From a virus, in IMG/VR virus record IMGVR_UViG_3300046656_000193, positions 1-27,996 of that record: DNA of 27,996 nt, one strand, 5' to 3'. The stretch's first letter is position 1. Every line of letters starts with the position of its first letter. The notes under the pieces were generated by a model, which was not told the DNA's origin, searched no databases, and saw nothing but the letters and a program-made list of their open reading frames with translations. Positions 15,228 through 22,341 of this stretch are shown here, piece by piece. Both the position numbers and the translations under genes were made by a program.

Positions 15228-16151
15228 TCACTTCATTTTCTCTGTTTTGGTGAGTTTCGCCATCTCGTACATGCTATTCACTATGTGGTTCCACACGCGC
15301 TTTTCAGCAGCCTTCAACTCGGCAATGCGGTGATCAGGGTGCTCCTGTTCGTACGCGGAGAGGAGGATCCCGAGCATCTCCAGCCTGTCGTACTCGACCG
15401 TTCCCTCTTCAGGCACCTTTTCAAGCAACGCATCGGCTTCATGCATCGCCGCTGCATGCTCTTCCTCTGTGTGAATGGGCTTGAGTTTCTGGCGTCCGAT
15501 ACCATCGCTGCGCCATTGGTCGCATGCCGCTGCCATCGCCAGCACACCAGCCCAAGCTTGCCACGTTCGTAGGGATTCTAGGCGGCGCAGGCCGGCGTCC
15601 GCGTCGAACATGCGCACGCGATCGAAATGCAGTTCAGTCACACCACTCCTCACGAGGTGGTGCTCTGCGCAAATAACGCCGTGTCCCCAAACGTTTTCGG
15701 CGTACCCGATCGCAAGCGCTAAATCCTCGTAGTCGCGTCGCCACTGATTGCGTCGTTGCACCATCGCCATCGCCACCAGCCCTTGCCACGCCTGCCAGGT
15801 GAGCTGCGATTCGAGCCGACGACAGCGGCGCCACTCCTCGCTCAGGCTGGCCTCGTAGGCGTCGACACGTCGATCAACGATCGCGTAGGCTGCCAATGCG
15901 CACCACGTGTCCCAAACGCGCTGCGACTCGAGACGCCGTGAGTTGCGATAGAAATCGTTGTTGTCTTCTATCGATTTGAACAATAAACGACGCGTTGATT
16001 TCAACTTCTGTCGCATCTCAGCAAGCGCCACAAGCGCGCCCCAGTGCTGCCACAACGCGGCCATGGAGGCGCGGCGGTTGGCTCTCTGAAGCGCTCGCTG
16101 AAGCGAATGCACCTCGGTTATCGAGTCGAACAATCGATCGCCTACGGACAT
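15228..16151 (-). CDS. Trp-repeat protein ending in a HigA-like segment
   Basis: 307 residues. Four copies of a motif RRLES-x3-W-x2-W-x2-L-x-A-x-A start at about 26, 72, 111 and 189 (RRLESQRVWDTWCALAAYA, RRLESQLTWQAWQGLVAMA, RRLESLRTWQAWAGVLAMA). A degenerate fifth lies near 150 (AENVWGHGVICAEHHLVR), giving a 39-residue period. Residues 223-276 (LKPIHTEEEHAAAMHEADAL ... EYDRLEMLGILLSAYEQEHP) match the N-terminal part of HigA-type antitoxins by eye, but the usual DNA-binding domain is absent. AGGAGG touches the ATG directly; GTGGAG ten bases upstream may serve instead. Confidence 0.75.
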   Translation of the reverse strand: MSVGDRLFDSITEVHSLQRALQRANRRASMAALWQHWGALVALAEMRQKLKSTRRLLFKSIEDNNDFYRNSRRLESQRVWDTWCALAAYAIVDRRVDAYEASLSEEWRRCRRLESQLTWQAWQGLVAMAMVQRRNQWRRDYEDLALAIGYAENVWGHGVICAEHHLVRSGVTELHFDRVRMFDADAGLRRLESLRTWQAWAGVLAMAAACDQWRSDGIGRQKLKPIHTEEEHAAAMHEADALLEKVPEEGTVEYDRLEMLGILLSAYEQEHPDHRIAELKAAEKRVWNHIVNSMYEMAKLTKTEKMK

Positions 16152-16155
16152 CCTC

Positions 16156-16347
16156 CTACGCCTCCACTCCCGTCATGCTCACCCAATGCCGCGCGCCGTC
16201 TTTGTCGACGAGCACCCTGTATGGCGTCGCGCCCATGACCTTCGCGACCAGCAACGCCTCGCGCTCGGTTACGTGGGGCTCGAGTATGCAAGCGTCGCCA
16301 TCTCCAGCTACGCCGTAGCCAACGAACTCTATGTATATCGGCTTCAT
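16156..16347 (-). CDS. small hypothetical protein
   Basis: 63 residues starting MKPIYIEFVGYGVAGDGDAC. Predicted strand-helix-strand, with TEREALLVAKVMGATPYRVL and a final DGARHWVSMTGVEA strand. Its ATG overlaps the upstream stop as ATGA. Small proteins with an EREA-x3-A helix and a final aromatic strand are common in phage accessory operons. I do not recognise a function. Confidence 0.65.
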   Translation of the reverse strand: MKPIYIEFVGYGVAGDGDACILEPHVTEREALLVAKVMGATPYRVLVDKDGARHWVSMTGVEA

Positions 16348-16739
16348 CGCAGCGCCTCCTCTGCAGCGAGCTTGGCGGCTTCGTAGCTAGCGACTCGGCC
16401 GCCTTGTGAATAAACCGCGTACCAACGCCACTGGCCTTCGTAGAACTGAACACGCCCGACAGCTGGATCGCAGCTCGGCTCTTCGCCAATAACGTACCAC
16501 TTACTGTTGACGAACAGCGTTGGAGCATAGCGCAACACGAAGCACGAAGCGGCCGGCACGAAGTCGCGCGCTTGCCCGCGATAAACGCCGTACGATGGTC
16601 CGAGGGCTTTTAGACGAACGCACAAGACTGGAAACGGCTCGCTATCGACAACAGCGCCGAACACGTAGCCAGGACTAGGCTCGTACAGCACCACATCGCC
16701 GGGTTTCCATGGATGGACGTGAGCTTCTTCTGGCGTCAT
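16344..16739 (-). CDS. hypothetical phage protein, beta-rich
   Basis: 131 residues from ATG at 16739. The start is chosen because it overlaps the upstream stop (ATGA); the longer frame begins inside the upstream gene. The N-terminal half is beta-rich (HPWKPGDVVLYEPSPGYVFG, PVLCVRLKALG) like a small barrel. The C-terminal half has KWYVIGEEPSC, then GQWRWYAVYSQGGRVASYEA and a closing Ala-rich helix. Function unknown. Confidence 0.7.
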   Translation of the reverse strand: MTPEEAHVHPWKPGDVVLYEPSPGYVFGAVVDSEPFPVLCVRLKALGPSYGVYRGQARDFVPAASCFVLRYAPTLFVNSKWYVIGEEPSCDPAVGRVQFYEGQWRWYAVYSQGGRVASYEAAKLAAEEALR

Positions 16740-17359
16740 CGCTTTGCCTTTCGAAAACTCACTACCCAAACCCAAGGATTGATATCCCAAGGATGCTTCT
16801 TGCCGATCGAAGTTTCAGCCCATTCGTTCGCGAACTGATAGCGACAATTCCCCATTTTGATCATGGCTGGAATGTAACCGACAGGGCCATCTTCATCGCA
16901 ACCTTCAGACCGCGCATCATCCTCAGTGATGTCCTGCAATCGCTCGACGCGGACGTCGGTCACATCCAGCGTGAGACGCGAAGCCCAACGCGGCATGCTG
17001 ATGGACGGTTGCCACCTGATACCTGAGTTTTCGTGCGTACCGTCTGCGCGGTAGTAGGGGCCGTGGTTGCTACCTAGCACGTCTTCTGTCTGGGTGCGTA
17101 TCTGTCCGATAGACTCAGCGTCGTGCGCCCACGTCTCGCGCACCCATAAACCATCGCCACGATGGTATCTAACCGGCACCAAATCTGGCGGAGCGGAAAA
17201 CAGTAATTCGTGCGGATCCATCGCCTGGCCATCGACCCGCGACGATGGGTCAACTTTGATGATCCTACGCATCTGCGTTTTCTTGCCATCCAAGACGGCG
17301 CGGACTTCTGCTCCAGAGAGCACGATCGGATGCGTTTTCTTTTCTTCAGCGTAACTCAT
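16736..17359 (-). CDS. ASCH-like phage protein
   Basis: 207 residues of a family often seen in temperate phages. The order is HPIVLSGAEVRAVLDGKKTQ-MRR, then RYHRGDGLWVRETWA, then YYRADG, then WQPSISMPRWASRLTLDVTD, then VRVERLQDITEDDARSEG, and finally NPWVWVVSF. This strand order with GD-x-LWVRETW and RLQDI resembles the ASCH/PUA-like fold, which suggests RNA or nucleic acid binding. It overlaps genes on both sides by ATGA. The family role in phages is not known to me. Confidence 0.75.
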   Translation of the reverse strand: MSYAEEKKTHPIVLSGAEVRAVLDGKKTQMRRIIKVDPSSRVDGQAMDPHELLFSAPPDLVPVRYHRGDGLWVRETWAHDAESIGQIRTQTEDVLGSNHGPYYRADGTHENSGIRWQPSISMPRWASRLTLDVTDVRVERLQDITEDDARSEGCDEDGPVGYIPAMIKMGNCRYQFANEWAETSIGKKHPWDINPWVWVVSFRKAKR

Positions 17360-17562
17360 CTCTTCACCCTTTTCATCGGCTTCCTGGCCGCGATCATCGC
17401 CTCAACGTCTGAAATCGGTATCCGCCAGTGGGCGCCTTGTTTGCCCGTCGTAAACGCGTGCTCGAACATGCCGGCCTCGCACATGCGACGTACCTTATCG
17501 ATGCCGTAGCCGAGCAACGCGCCCGCTTCTTTGGTCGTGACGTATCGCGGTTTGATTTGCAT
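17356..17562 (-). CDS. excisionase-like helix-turn-helix protein
   Basis: 68 residues. The sequence YVTTKEAGALLGYGIDKVRR, then MCEAGMFEHAFTTGKQGAHW, then RIPISDVEAMI is the MerR-like/HTH_17 pattern of excisionases and small phage regulators: helix, recognition helix, wing with a W-R-I strand, then a helix starting DVEAMI. It likely binds DNA, as an excisionase or a regulator. The stop overlaps the ASCH-like gene start (ATGA). No integrase is in the window. A 31-base gap precedes it. Confidence 0.8.
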   Translation of the reverse strand: MQIKPRYVTTKEAGALLGYGIDKVRRMCEAGMFEHAFTTGKQGAHWRIPISDVEAMIAARKPMKRVKR

Positions 17563-17593
17563 TCAACCGCGTATAGCACGCATTTAGCGCACG

Positions 17594-17908
17594 TCACTCA
17601 ATGCGCTCGTAGACGACGTCGCGGACAAGCCACGTGCGAGCTTCCGCGCGTGCAATACATGATGGCACTTGTGTTCCATCAACGAACACGGGCTCGCCTG
17701 CTATCCATCGGTCCAATGCCTCGCCTGGTGTGATGCGGACGTACGTGGTGTACTTCGCCGGCGGGTAGCGTTTTTCGAGATACGCCACATCGGCGATGAA
17801 CGCGCTTCCCCGCAGAAGCGTGATTGCCCGGTTGAACGCGTCTCGCTCGTAGTCGGTCAACAAATCATCACGCTCGAAGTCCACTCGCTTCGTTCCGATT
17901 TCTGACAT
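17594..17908 (-). CDS. hypothetical protein with TDYER motif
   Basis: 104 residues starting MSEIGTKRVDFERDDLLTDY. I chose the ATG at 17908 rather than 17923 because it overlaps the upstream stop as TGATG and has GGAGG eight bases before it. Predicted helical N-terminus (ERDAFNRAITLLRG), then strands in KYTTYVRITPGEALDRWI and a final TWLVRDVVYERIE. The TDYER segment is shared with the 60-residue neighbour. Unknown function. Confidence 0.65.
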   Translation of the reverse strand: MSEIGTKRVDFERDDLLTDYERDAFNRAITLLRGSAFIADVAYLEKRYPPAKYTTYVRITPGEALDRWIAGEPVFVDGTQVPSCIARAEARTWLVRDVVYERIE

Positions 17909-18123
17909 CACAACATCCTCCATTCAGGGCGCTCTCTGGCGGCCCATTGTTCGTACATTTTCTGTCTTACCGTTTGCTGATAACTCACGACCGTCTCGCC
18001 GCTCACCATCGCTTGCTTCATCGGTATCGCTCGGCAGCAGGTCGTGCAAATCTTACCCGAGTGAGTGTAGCTGGGTGGCGAACCTGAAGCGTACGGTCGC
18101 TTGCACGATGGACACGAGGTCAC
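17908..18123 (-). CDS. small zinc-ribbon-like protein
   Basis: 71 residues starting MTSCPSCKRPYASGSPPS. Two CxxC pairs, CPSC near the start and CTTC at about residues 27-30, form a likely four-cysteine zinc site, followed by a basic helical tail (SYQQTVRQKMYEQWAARERP). Starts by ATGA overlap with the upstream gene. It could bind nucleic acid, but nothing specific shows this. Confidence 0.7.
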   Translation of the reverse strand: MTSCPSCKRPYASGSPPSYTHSGKICTTCCRAIPMKQAMVSGETVVSYQQTVRQKMYEQWAARERPEWRML

Positions 18124-18302
18124 GGCGGGCCACCTGGGTAGTTGTCGTCGAGCCAGATGAGAAGTTTGGTGACAACAGTCATCATGCCAACCAGCTGGTC
18201 AGCGGCCATCTCGTGGTACTGCCAATCAGCCTCGCCAACGTACGTTGCCTCGTAGTCGGTCAACGCTTTGATCGCGGTCTGCACTCGCTCGTAGTCGGTC
18301 AT
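18120..18302 (-). CDS. small hypothetical protein
   Basis: 60 residues starting MTDYERVQTAIKALTDYEAT. It is helical and acidic, ending LLIWLDDNYPGGPP. The start at 18302 overlaps the SLOG gene stop by ATGA, which decides against a longer frame that reads through the SLOG gene. Two copies of a TDYE phrase and the same 14-base DNA word (CTCGTAGTCGGTCA on the plus strand) link it to the gene ending at 17594. Confidence 0.65.
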   Translation of the reverse strand: MTDYERVQTAIKALTDYEATYVGEADWQYHEMAADQLVGMMTVVTKLLIWLDDNYPGGPP

Positions 18303-18709
18303 CGCATCCACTCCGGCATTGGTTGTATGTGAATCACAAGGCCCTTGTTCCAGGCCCGGCGAACGCAGTCCCATGTGCCCACTGACTCGGGCGACGGGAA
18401 GGCAATTAGATGGTCGCCTGGAGAGCATGAATCGATCATGAGTTGGTTGCGCTCAGGGCCCGCGCGCCGACCTTTCGACCAGTCAGCAGGGAAGACGACG
18501 ATGTTTCTGACGCACTCACTCGCCCATTGTGCGCCGATACGGTCTACGCCATCGCAACCGCCATGAACGAGCACAGGCAATTCGCAGTGGTCATTCCACC
18601 ACGTATTCAGGCCTTCGAGTACGTAGTCAGTTAGTCGAGCGTCATACTCGCGCTGCTTCACGGCGTCATCGAATCGACGCCTGCGCGTGCCGGTGATTAC
18701 GAGTCTCAT
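18299..18709 (-). CDS. SLOG family protein (YspA-like, DUF2493-type)
   Basis: 136 residues. MRLVITGTRR opens a Rossmann-like strand. Then LVHGGCDGVDRIGAQWA (about 48-63), VVFPADWSKGRRAGPERNQL (71-90), HLIAFPSPESVGTWDCV (100-116) and a final strand follow. This is the YspA/SLOG pattern (HGG-x-x-GxD, FPADW...GPxRN, AFP...GT). SLOG domains bind nucleotides or nucleotide-derived ligands. A housekeeping nucleotide role and a role in phage-host signalling are both possible. GAGGAG precedes the ATG. Confidence 0.85.
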   Translation of the reverse strand: MRLVITGTRRRRFDDAVKQREYDARLTDYVLEGLNTWWNDHCELPVLVHGGCDGVDRIGAQWASECVRNIVVFPADWSKGRRAGPERNQLMIDSCSPGDHLIAFPSPESVGTWDCVRRAWNKGLVIHIQPMPEWMR

Positions 18710-18710
18710 C

Positions 18711-19664
18711 TTACTCCTCGATCTCGTAGATTACGTCTTCGTTGTGAACTGCCACGAGTACTGCTTCGTTGTAACCGCGGGCGCGTGCGTCGACGCCGTC
18801 ACGATACACGACCTTCTTCGCCATCATCGCGTCCACAGCCTCGCCGAGCGTGCACTTGCGGCGAGGCTTGGCGACCGGTGGCGGAGGCGCGAGACGATCG
18901 ATGATACTGGTGAAGCAGGTGCCTTTTAGTGGTTCGTAGAGAGTCCGAATCTTCTCGACGTATGCGCGCTCTTTGGCCGTGAGCTTGTCGACGTACGCAG
19001 CGCCATCAGACTTCGGTGATTTCGTTGTCAGACACTTGCCGAGTTTCTCATCGATCACATCACCGAGTTTCACGGCGTTCCAATCGATCTTCACTCGTTC
19101 GCGCTTCTTGACCGGCTTCTTCACCGCAGATTTCTCAGCGACCGGCGCGTCGCCGAACCACGGAGAGCGCTGCCCGAGCGTCGTCACGACGTCGAGGTAG
19201 AGGTGAGTGCTCGCTCCTTCAAAGCGAAAAGGGTGTGGGCTGTCGAAGGGGTGACCATGTCCGATCTGCGCGCTTTTTCCGAAGTACCGCGACGGGGCGA
19301 GGCCTGTCGTTGCCCCGATCACCTCACCACCGCGCGCCAGGTGCTCGTTGCACTCCGCGGCAGTCGGGCACTTCGGCTCTTTTGTGACGGTGTAGCCGTT
19401 CTTGAAGCCGTCGATCGAGCACAGGGTTTTCGGGGTCGGGTTGCCGATCCGATTACCCGTACCATCTGCCGGCCGCACGAGCAGGACTGCGCTCAACATC
19501 CTGCCAGGGTGAGCGATGACGAAATACGTCCGGTTGCTCTCCCACTGCGTGACCTCGCCACCTGCGCGCAGCACGGCCAGTGCGAGCCAGCCGGAGACTG
19601 ACACGGCCACCTCACCGCCAGCCATCACGATCCGGTACGCCTCTTTGCTGTCGACTTTTCTCAT
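18711..19664 (-). CDS. multi-module hypothetical protein with DUF2829-like and IDW-repeat segments
   Basis: 317 residues. Short modules of the form EA-x4-x-x-GG-x-V recur: SKEAYRIVMAGGEVAVSVSG (6-25), TAAECNEHLARGGEVIG (101-117) and CTLGEAVDAMMAKKVVYRDG (271-290). They are weakly like the DUF2829 type (FGEALEALKAGKKVxRxGW). Residues 191-213 (VKIDWNAVKLGDVIDEKLGK) match the first half of the HTH repeat found at 24367-27996. A Lys-rich linker (180-190) and a Pro-rich linker (259-266) separate modules. Function unknown. Confidence 0.7.
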   Translation of the reverse strand: MRKVDSKEAYRIVMAGGEVAVSVSGWLALAVLRAGGEVTQWESNRTYFVIAHPGRMLSAVLLVRPADGTGNRIGNPTPKTLCSIDGFKNGYTVTKEPKCPTAAECNEHLARGGEVIGATTGLAPSRYFGKSAQIGHGHPFDSPHPFRFEGASTHLYLDVVTTLGQRSPWFGDAPVAEKSAVKKPVKKRERVKIDWNAVKLGDVIDEKLGKCLTTKSPKSDGAAYVDKLTAKERAYVEKIRTLYEPLKGTCFTSIIDRLAPPPPVAKPRRKCTLGEAVDAMMAKKVVYRDGVDARARGYNEAVLVAVHNEDVIYEIEE

Positions 19665-19873
19665 GGCCTTCCTCTCGCTGCCAGCCTTGCCAGCGCTGTT
19701 ATTTCTTGTTGGTACACCGCGCGCAATTCGTCGCGCTCGGACAGAAGCAACTCACCCAGCTCGCGCTCGGCATGAGCGATGCTGATCCCGTACCAAGGCG
19801 CCTTTGTGGTCGCATCGAGGCGCGCCTGGTCGCGCGCGTAATCTTGAATTTGACGGGCACGATGGCGGGTCAC
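19661..19873 (-). CDS. small helical hypothetical protein
   Basis: 70 residues starting MTRHRARQIQDYARDQARLD. It is almost wholly helical and charged, with AERELGELLLSERDELRAVY suggesting a coiled coil. It overlaps both neighbours by ATGA. No family recognised. Confidence 0.6.
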   Translation of the reverse strand: MTRHRARQIQDYARDQARLDATTKAPWYGISIAHAERELGELLLSERDELRAVYQQEITALARLAARGRP

Positions 19874-20211
19874 TCAGGCAACCCAAGCAACGCGCGCGCT
19901 TGATCGATTGCTTCGATAGTCACCAGGCACTTGCGATGCGCTTGAACGTCGCGCACAAACCTGTCCCAAGCTTCATTCAGCGCAACCTCTTGTTGGTACG
20001 CGGCGTGGTCTGGATAGACGCGCGGACGACAACCTGTGTAGCTACGCTCCGGCTCGTTGGTTGTTTTGTCGATTCTGAATTGAACGAATTCGGGACTGAC
20101 GAGTCTGGCGATCGATACCCATTTGCGTCCCACAGCCGAGACAACTCCTTGATACGGCGGCGTCCGACCTTCTCTGACCACGTAAACTTGCTGACCAACT
20201 TCGTACTTCAT
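19870..20211 (-). CDS. hypothetical phage protein, SH3-like N-terminus
   Basis: 113 residues. The first half, MKYEVGQQVYVVREGRTPPY then GVVSAVGRKWVSIA, looks like a small KOW/SH3-type barrel seen in many phage accessory proteins. The second half is helical (YQQEVALNEAWDRFVRDVQA ... IEAIDQARALLGLPE). Start overlaps the upstream stop by ATGA. Function unknown. Confidence 0.7.
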   Translation of the reverse strand: MKYEVGQQVYVVREGRTPPYQGVVSAVGRKWVSIARLVSPEFVQFRIDKTTNEPERSYTGCRPRVYPDHAAYQQEVALNEAWDRFVRDVQAHRKCLVTIEAIDQARALLGLPE

Positions 20212-20414
20212 GGAATTCCCCTCCAGGTTCTTGCCGGCTTATCCCACCATTGCGGGAAAATTTGATCCCACGTATCGCCTTTGGCTTTCCACACGCGACG
20301 TGCGCCATTGCGCTTCTCGCGCGCTACCAGCGCCTCGTCTGACGAGTCTGCAATCGCAAACGTCTGCTCGCGGCCTGACATGTACTCGATGCGATAGCGA
20401 TGATCGGGGCCCAT
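20208..20414 (-). CDS. small hypothetical protein
   Basis: 68 residues. It opens MGPDHRYRIEYMSGREQTF with two predicted strands and a helix (DSSDEALVAREKRNGARRVW), then a Trp-rich end (WDQIFPQWWDKPARTWRGIP). The ATG follows the protease gene stop by three bases, with GGAG just upstream. No family recognised. Confidence 0.65.
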   Translation of the reverse strand: MGPDHRYRIEYMSGREQTFAIADSSDEALVAREKRNGARRVWKAKGDTWDQIFPQWWDKPARTWRGIP

Positions 20415-20417
20415 CTC

Positions 20418-20888
20418 TCACTCCTCCGTTTCGATGCCGGCCACTGCTAGCAGGTGCTCGCGTTGCTCGTCTGACATGCCCATCACACTCGGCGCAATGT
20501 ACATGAAGTTGCCGGTGTCAGCCACGTGCGCAAGGCCAGCGGCATGCCCCATCTCATGCATCACTTGGATGAGCTTCGTGCGCATGAGCAACTGGATTTG
20601 CACGCCACGACGATCGCGATGCGTGACTGCGCCTACTGTCATTTTGCCTACTGGCTTCAGCGAATCGACGATGGTCACGTTCGCGACGCCATCGATGTAG
20701 CCGTTGCCCGTGCTCGGCGACACCGTGAACACGTCCTCGCCTACGAGCGCGTTGAGCTGGTCGGCTGCCTCGAAAATCATCTCGGCCTTCGCAGCTGCCT
20801 TGGGGCCAATACCAATCTCCGTGGTCATCGTGCGGTCAACGCAAGCGGTCAACAGGAGAGCGAGACAGATGATGGCGATTCGCGACAT
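20418..20888 (-). CDS. putative lipoprotein metzincin-type zinc protease
   Basis: 156 residues. A lipoprotein signal, MSRIAIICLALLLTAC, has a lipobox ending at Cys16. The catalytic site is HEMGHAAGLAH (111-121), which fits the metzincin HExxHxxGxxH with three zinc-binding His and Glu112. A following NFMYIAP (127-133) could be the Met-turn with M129. The upstream VTIVDSLKPVGKMTVGAVTH region looks like the beta-sheet of a small matrixin/astacin-type domain. It would act in the envelope or outside the cell. It could be a conversion gene affecting host surface or lysis. Fifty-three gene-free bases precede its ATG. Confidence 0.8.
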   Translation of the reverse strand: MSRIAIICLALLLTACVDRTMTTEIGIGPKAAAKAEMIFEAADQLNALVGEDVFTVSPSTGNGYIDGVANVTIVDSLKPVGKMTVGAVTHRDRRGVQIQLLMRTKLIQVMHEMGHAAGLAHVADTGNFMYIAPSVMGMSDEQREHLLAVAGIETEE

Positions 20889-20941
20889 GAGACAATCGTA
20901 CAGGGACGCGAATCGCTTGTGCGAACTATTTGTGCGTACAG

Positions 20942-21061
20942 TTAGCTAGCCCACGTGTCGACCAACAGCGCGTCGAATCGGAAGTCTCTCGACACTATGG
21001 CCTTGACGGCATTACATGCTTTCTGAGCGCGTGCGAATCCGCGTGTTTTGATCGTGCTCAT
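20942..21061 (-). CDS. 39-residue basic micro-protein
   Basis: Sequence MSTIKTRGFARAQKACNAVK then AIVSRDFRFDALLVDTWAS, ending at TAA. It is too short for usual ORF cut-offs, but the ATG overlaps the stop of the upstream gene as ATGA, like its neighbours. It is basic at the start and amphipathic later. Function unknown. Confidence 0.55.
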   Translation of the reverse strand: MSTIKTRGFARAQKACNAVKAIVSRDFRFDALLVDTWAS

Positions 21062-21243
21062 ATCTTGCGACTCCCTTGTTTGCTTCTACGTTCGGCCATC
21101 AATCTATCGACCATCGCCTCAGCCTCTGGATCGATAGGCAGTATCGGCGGATGCTTTTCGCGCTCCGCGTGGATGCCAGCAAGGCGGCCCAGCTCGTAAG
21201 CTTCGCGCATGAGGCGCTCGGCATCGTCTTTCGTGATGGTCAC
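21058..21243 (-). CDS. small hypothetical protein with REAYELG motif
   Basis: 61 residues starting MTITKDDAERLMREAYELGR. The REAYELG-x-x-x-x-x-x-E segment is a helix frequent in phage accessory proteins and is repeated in the next gene upstream. The C-terminal part is charged and helical (AEAMVDRLMAERRSKQGSRK). It overlaps both neighbours by ATGA. Confidence 0.65.
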   Translation of the reverse strand: MTITKDDAERLMREAYELGRLAGIHAEREKHPPILPIDPEAEAMVDRLMAERRSKQGSRKI

Positions 21244-21713
21244 GTCTTCTCCAATAGCGTCAACAATGCGGCTGGATTGATTGAAATGCGCGCGTCCACC
21301 GCAGACTTCAACACCTCGACAAGATCCATGTAGCGCTTATCGTTGTCTGCCTCGTACGCGGATTTGATGATTTTCTCCCACGTCGCGCGAATCTCCTGCT
21401 GAACGTCAGCGTCGATTTGACACCATTCTCGCTTGAGACCACGGCGGTCTGAGATGTCGAATATAAGCGCGTCGACGGCTCGCAACGCTCGTTCTTCTGG
21501 CGCTATCAAACACGGGCTCACCGCCGCACGTTTGTCATCGTCCACTGCTTGCGATTCAGCAGGCACGTTTTCGATAGGGCGATGCACGCCCACCTCGATT
21601 GCTTCAGCTGCCTTGGCGTAGCCAATCGCGCGCAGGCATCCAACGACCATCTCCCGCTCGTGACGCTTGCCAAGCTCGTAGGCTTCGCGTAGTTTCTCGC
21701 GTATAACACTCAT
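21240..21713 (-). CDS. hypothetical helical protein with REAYELG motif
   Basis: 157 residues from ATG at 21713 (MSVIREKLREAYELGKRHER). An alternative GTG start lies three bases earlier. The ATG overlaps the upstream stop as TGATG. The N-terminal helix is close to that of the following gene, so the two may be related by duplication. The middle has RALRAVDALIFDISDRRGLK, then a helical end with VEVLKSAVDARISINPAALL. Function unknown. Confidence 0.65.
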   Translation of the reverse strand: MSVIREKLREAYELGKRHEREMVVGCLRAIGYAKAAEAIEVGVHRPIENVPAESQAVDDDKRAAVSPCLIAPEERALRAVDALIFDISDRRGLKREWCQIDADVQQEIRATWEKIIKSAYEADNDKRYMDLVEVLKSAVDARISINPAALLTLLEKT

Positions 21714-21934
21714 CACTTACCCTTTTTCCGCGCAATAGCCGCCGCGTGTCTTCTGGTTTGACGATTGCCGGCGCCGAGTGATGGCGCGACGCCAAGCTCC
21801 GATTGCAAACGCGACACAACCGCGCGAGCTCGCTCAAGCTCGTCTAGCTTCCAGTGACGGTCGAGTTGCTTTTTCGTGCACTTGCAATCGTATTCTTTTT
21901 GCCGGCAACAGTGGCACCAGTGCACTTCCCGCAT
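21713..21934 (-). CDS. small zinc-finger-like protein
   Basis: 73 residues from ATG at 21934 (TGATG overlap with the upstream stop). MREVHWCHCCRQKEYDCKC holds five cysteines and a histidine within 13 residues, a likely metal site. Then comes a helix (LDRHWKLDELERARAVVSRL) and a basic tail (NRQTRRHAAAIARKKGK) that could bind nucleic acid. Family not recognised. Confidence 0.65.
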   Translation of the reverse strand: MREVHWCHCCRQKEYDCKCTKKQLDRHWKLDELERARAVVSRLQSELGVAPSLGAGNRQTRRHAAAIARKKGK

Positions 21935-22341
21935 CACTTCACCATTTCCAGCGCCGTCTCAACCAGGCACGTTTTGTAGAGCCGTTTGTGCACCGCAATC
22001 AGACCAGCTGCAAGAAGTTCGAGCGAGATTTGACGGTCCTTCGCGTTGTGCGCATAGCCGTAATCAATTGCCTCGCCCGAGTGCTTCCAAAGCGGCGCCA
22101 TCAACGCGCTCTCAGTGTTCGGGTCTTTTCGCCACTCCGCATCGCCGTGATAGCGCGTGCGAACCGTGAACTCCGGCCTGAACTCGTGCACCGTCGCATG
22201 CAGCGCGTTGGCTAGGCAGTTCTGCGACACGGCCAACTCGGCCATTGCAAGCCAGTGCGAGATTGGACGGTTCGGACGGCTGGTCTGGCGTAAGCGGGTG
22301 AGCTTCGCGTGAAGATGTTCTGCTTCGTGTTGAGCGTTCAT
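21934..22341 (-). CDS. hypothetical helical protein
   Basis: 135 residues starting MNAQHEAEHLHAKLTRLRQT at ATG 22341, which overlaps the upstream stop by ATGA; the longer open frame is a shadow of the upstream genes. Contains RPISHWLAMAELAVSQNCLA and a C-terminal QISLELLAAGLIAVHKRLYK. No enzyme motif seen. Function unknown. Confidence 0.65.
   Translation of the reverse strand: MNAQHEAEHLHAKLTRLRQTSRPNRPISHWLAMAELAVSQNCLANALHATVHEFRPEFTVRTRYHGDAEWRKDPNTESALMAPLWKHSGEAIDYGYAHNAKDRQISLELLAAGLIAVHKRLYKTCLVETALEMVK

Noticed and set aside
15159-15572. Plus-strand ORF starting in the intergenic region
   Set aside because: Most of it is antisense to the Trp-repeat gene and its translation has no recognisable features.
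20889-20941. Promoter before the metzincin gene
   Set aside because: TTCGCA and TACGAT can be picked out but are poor matches with a 19-base spacer. Not strong enough to list.
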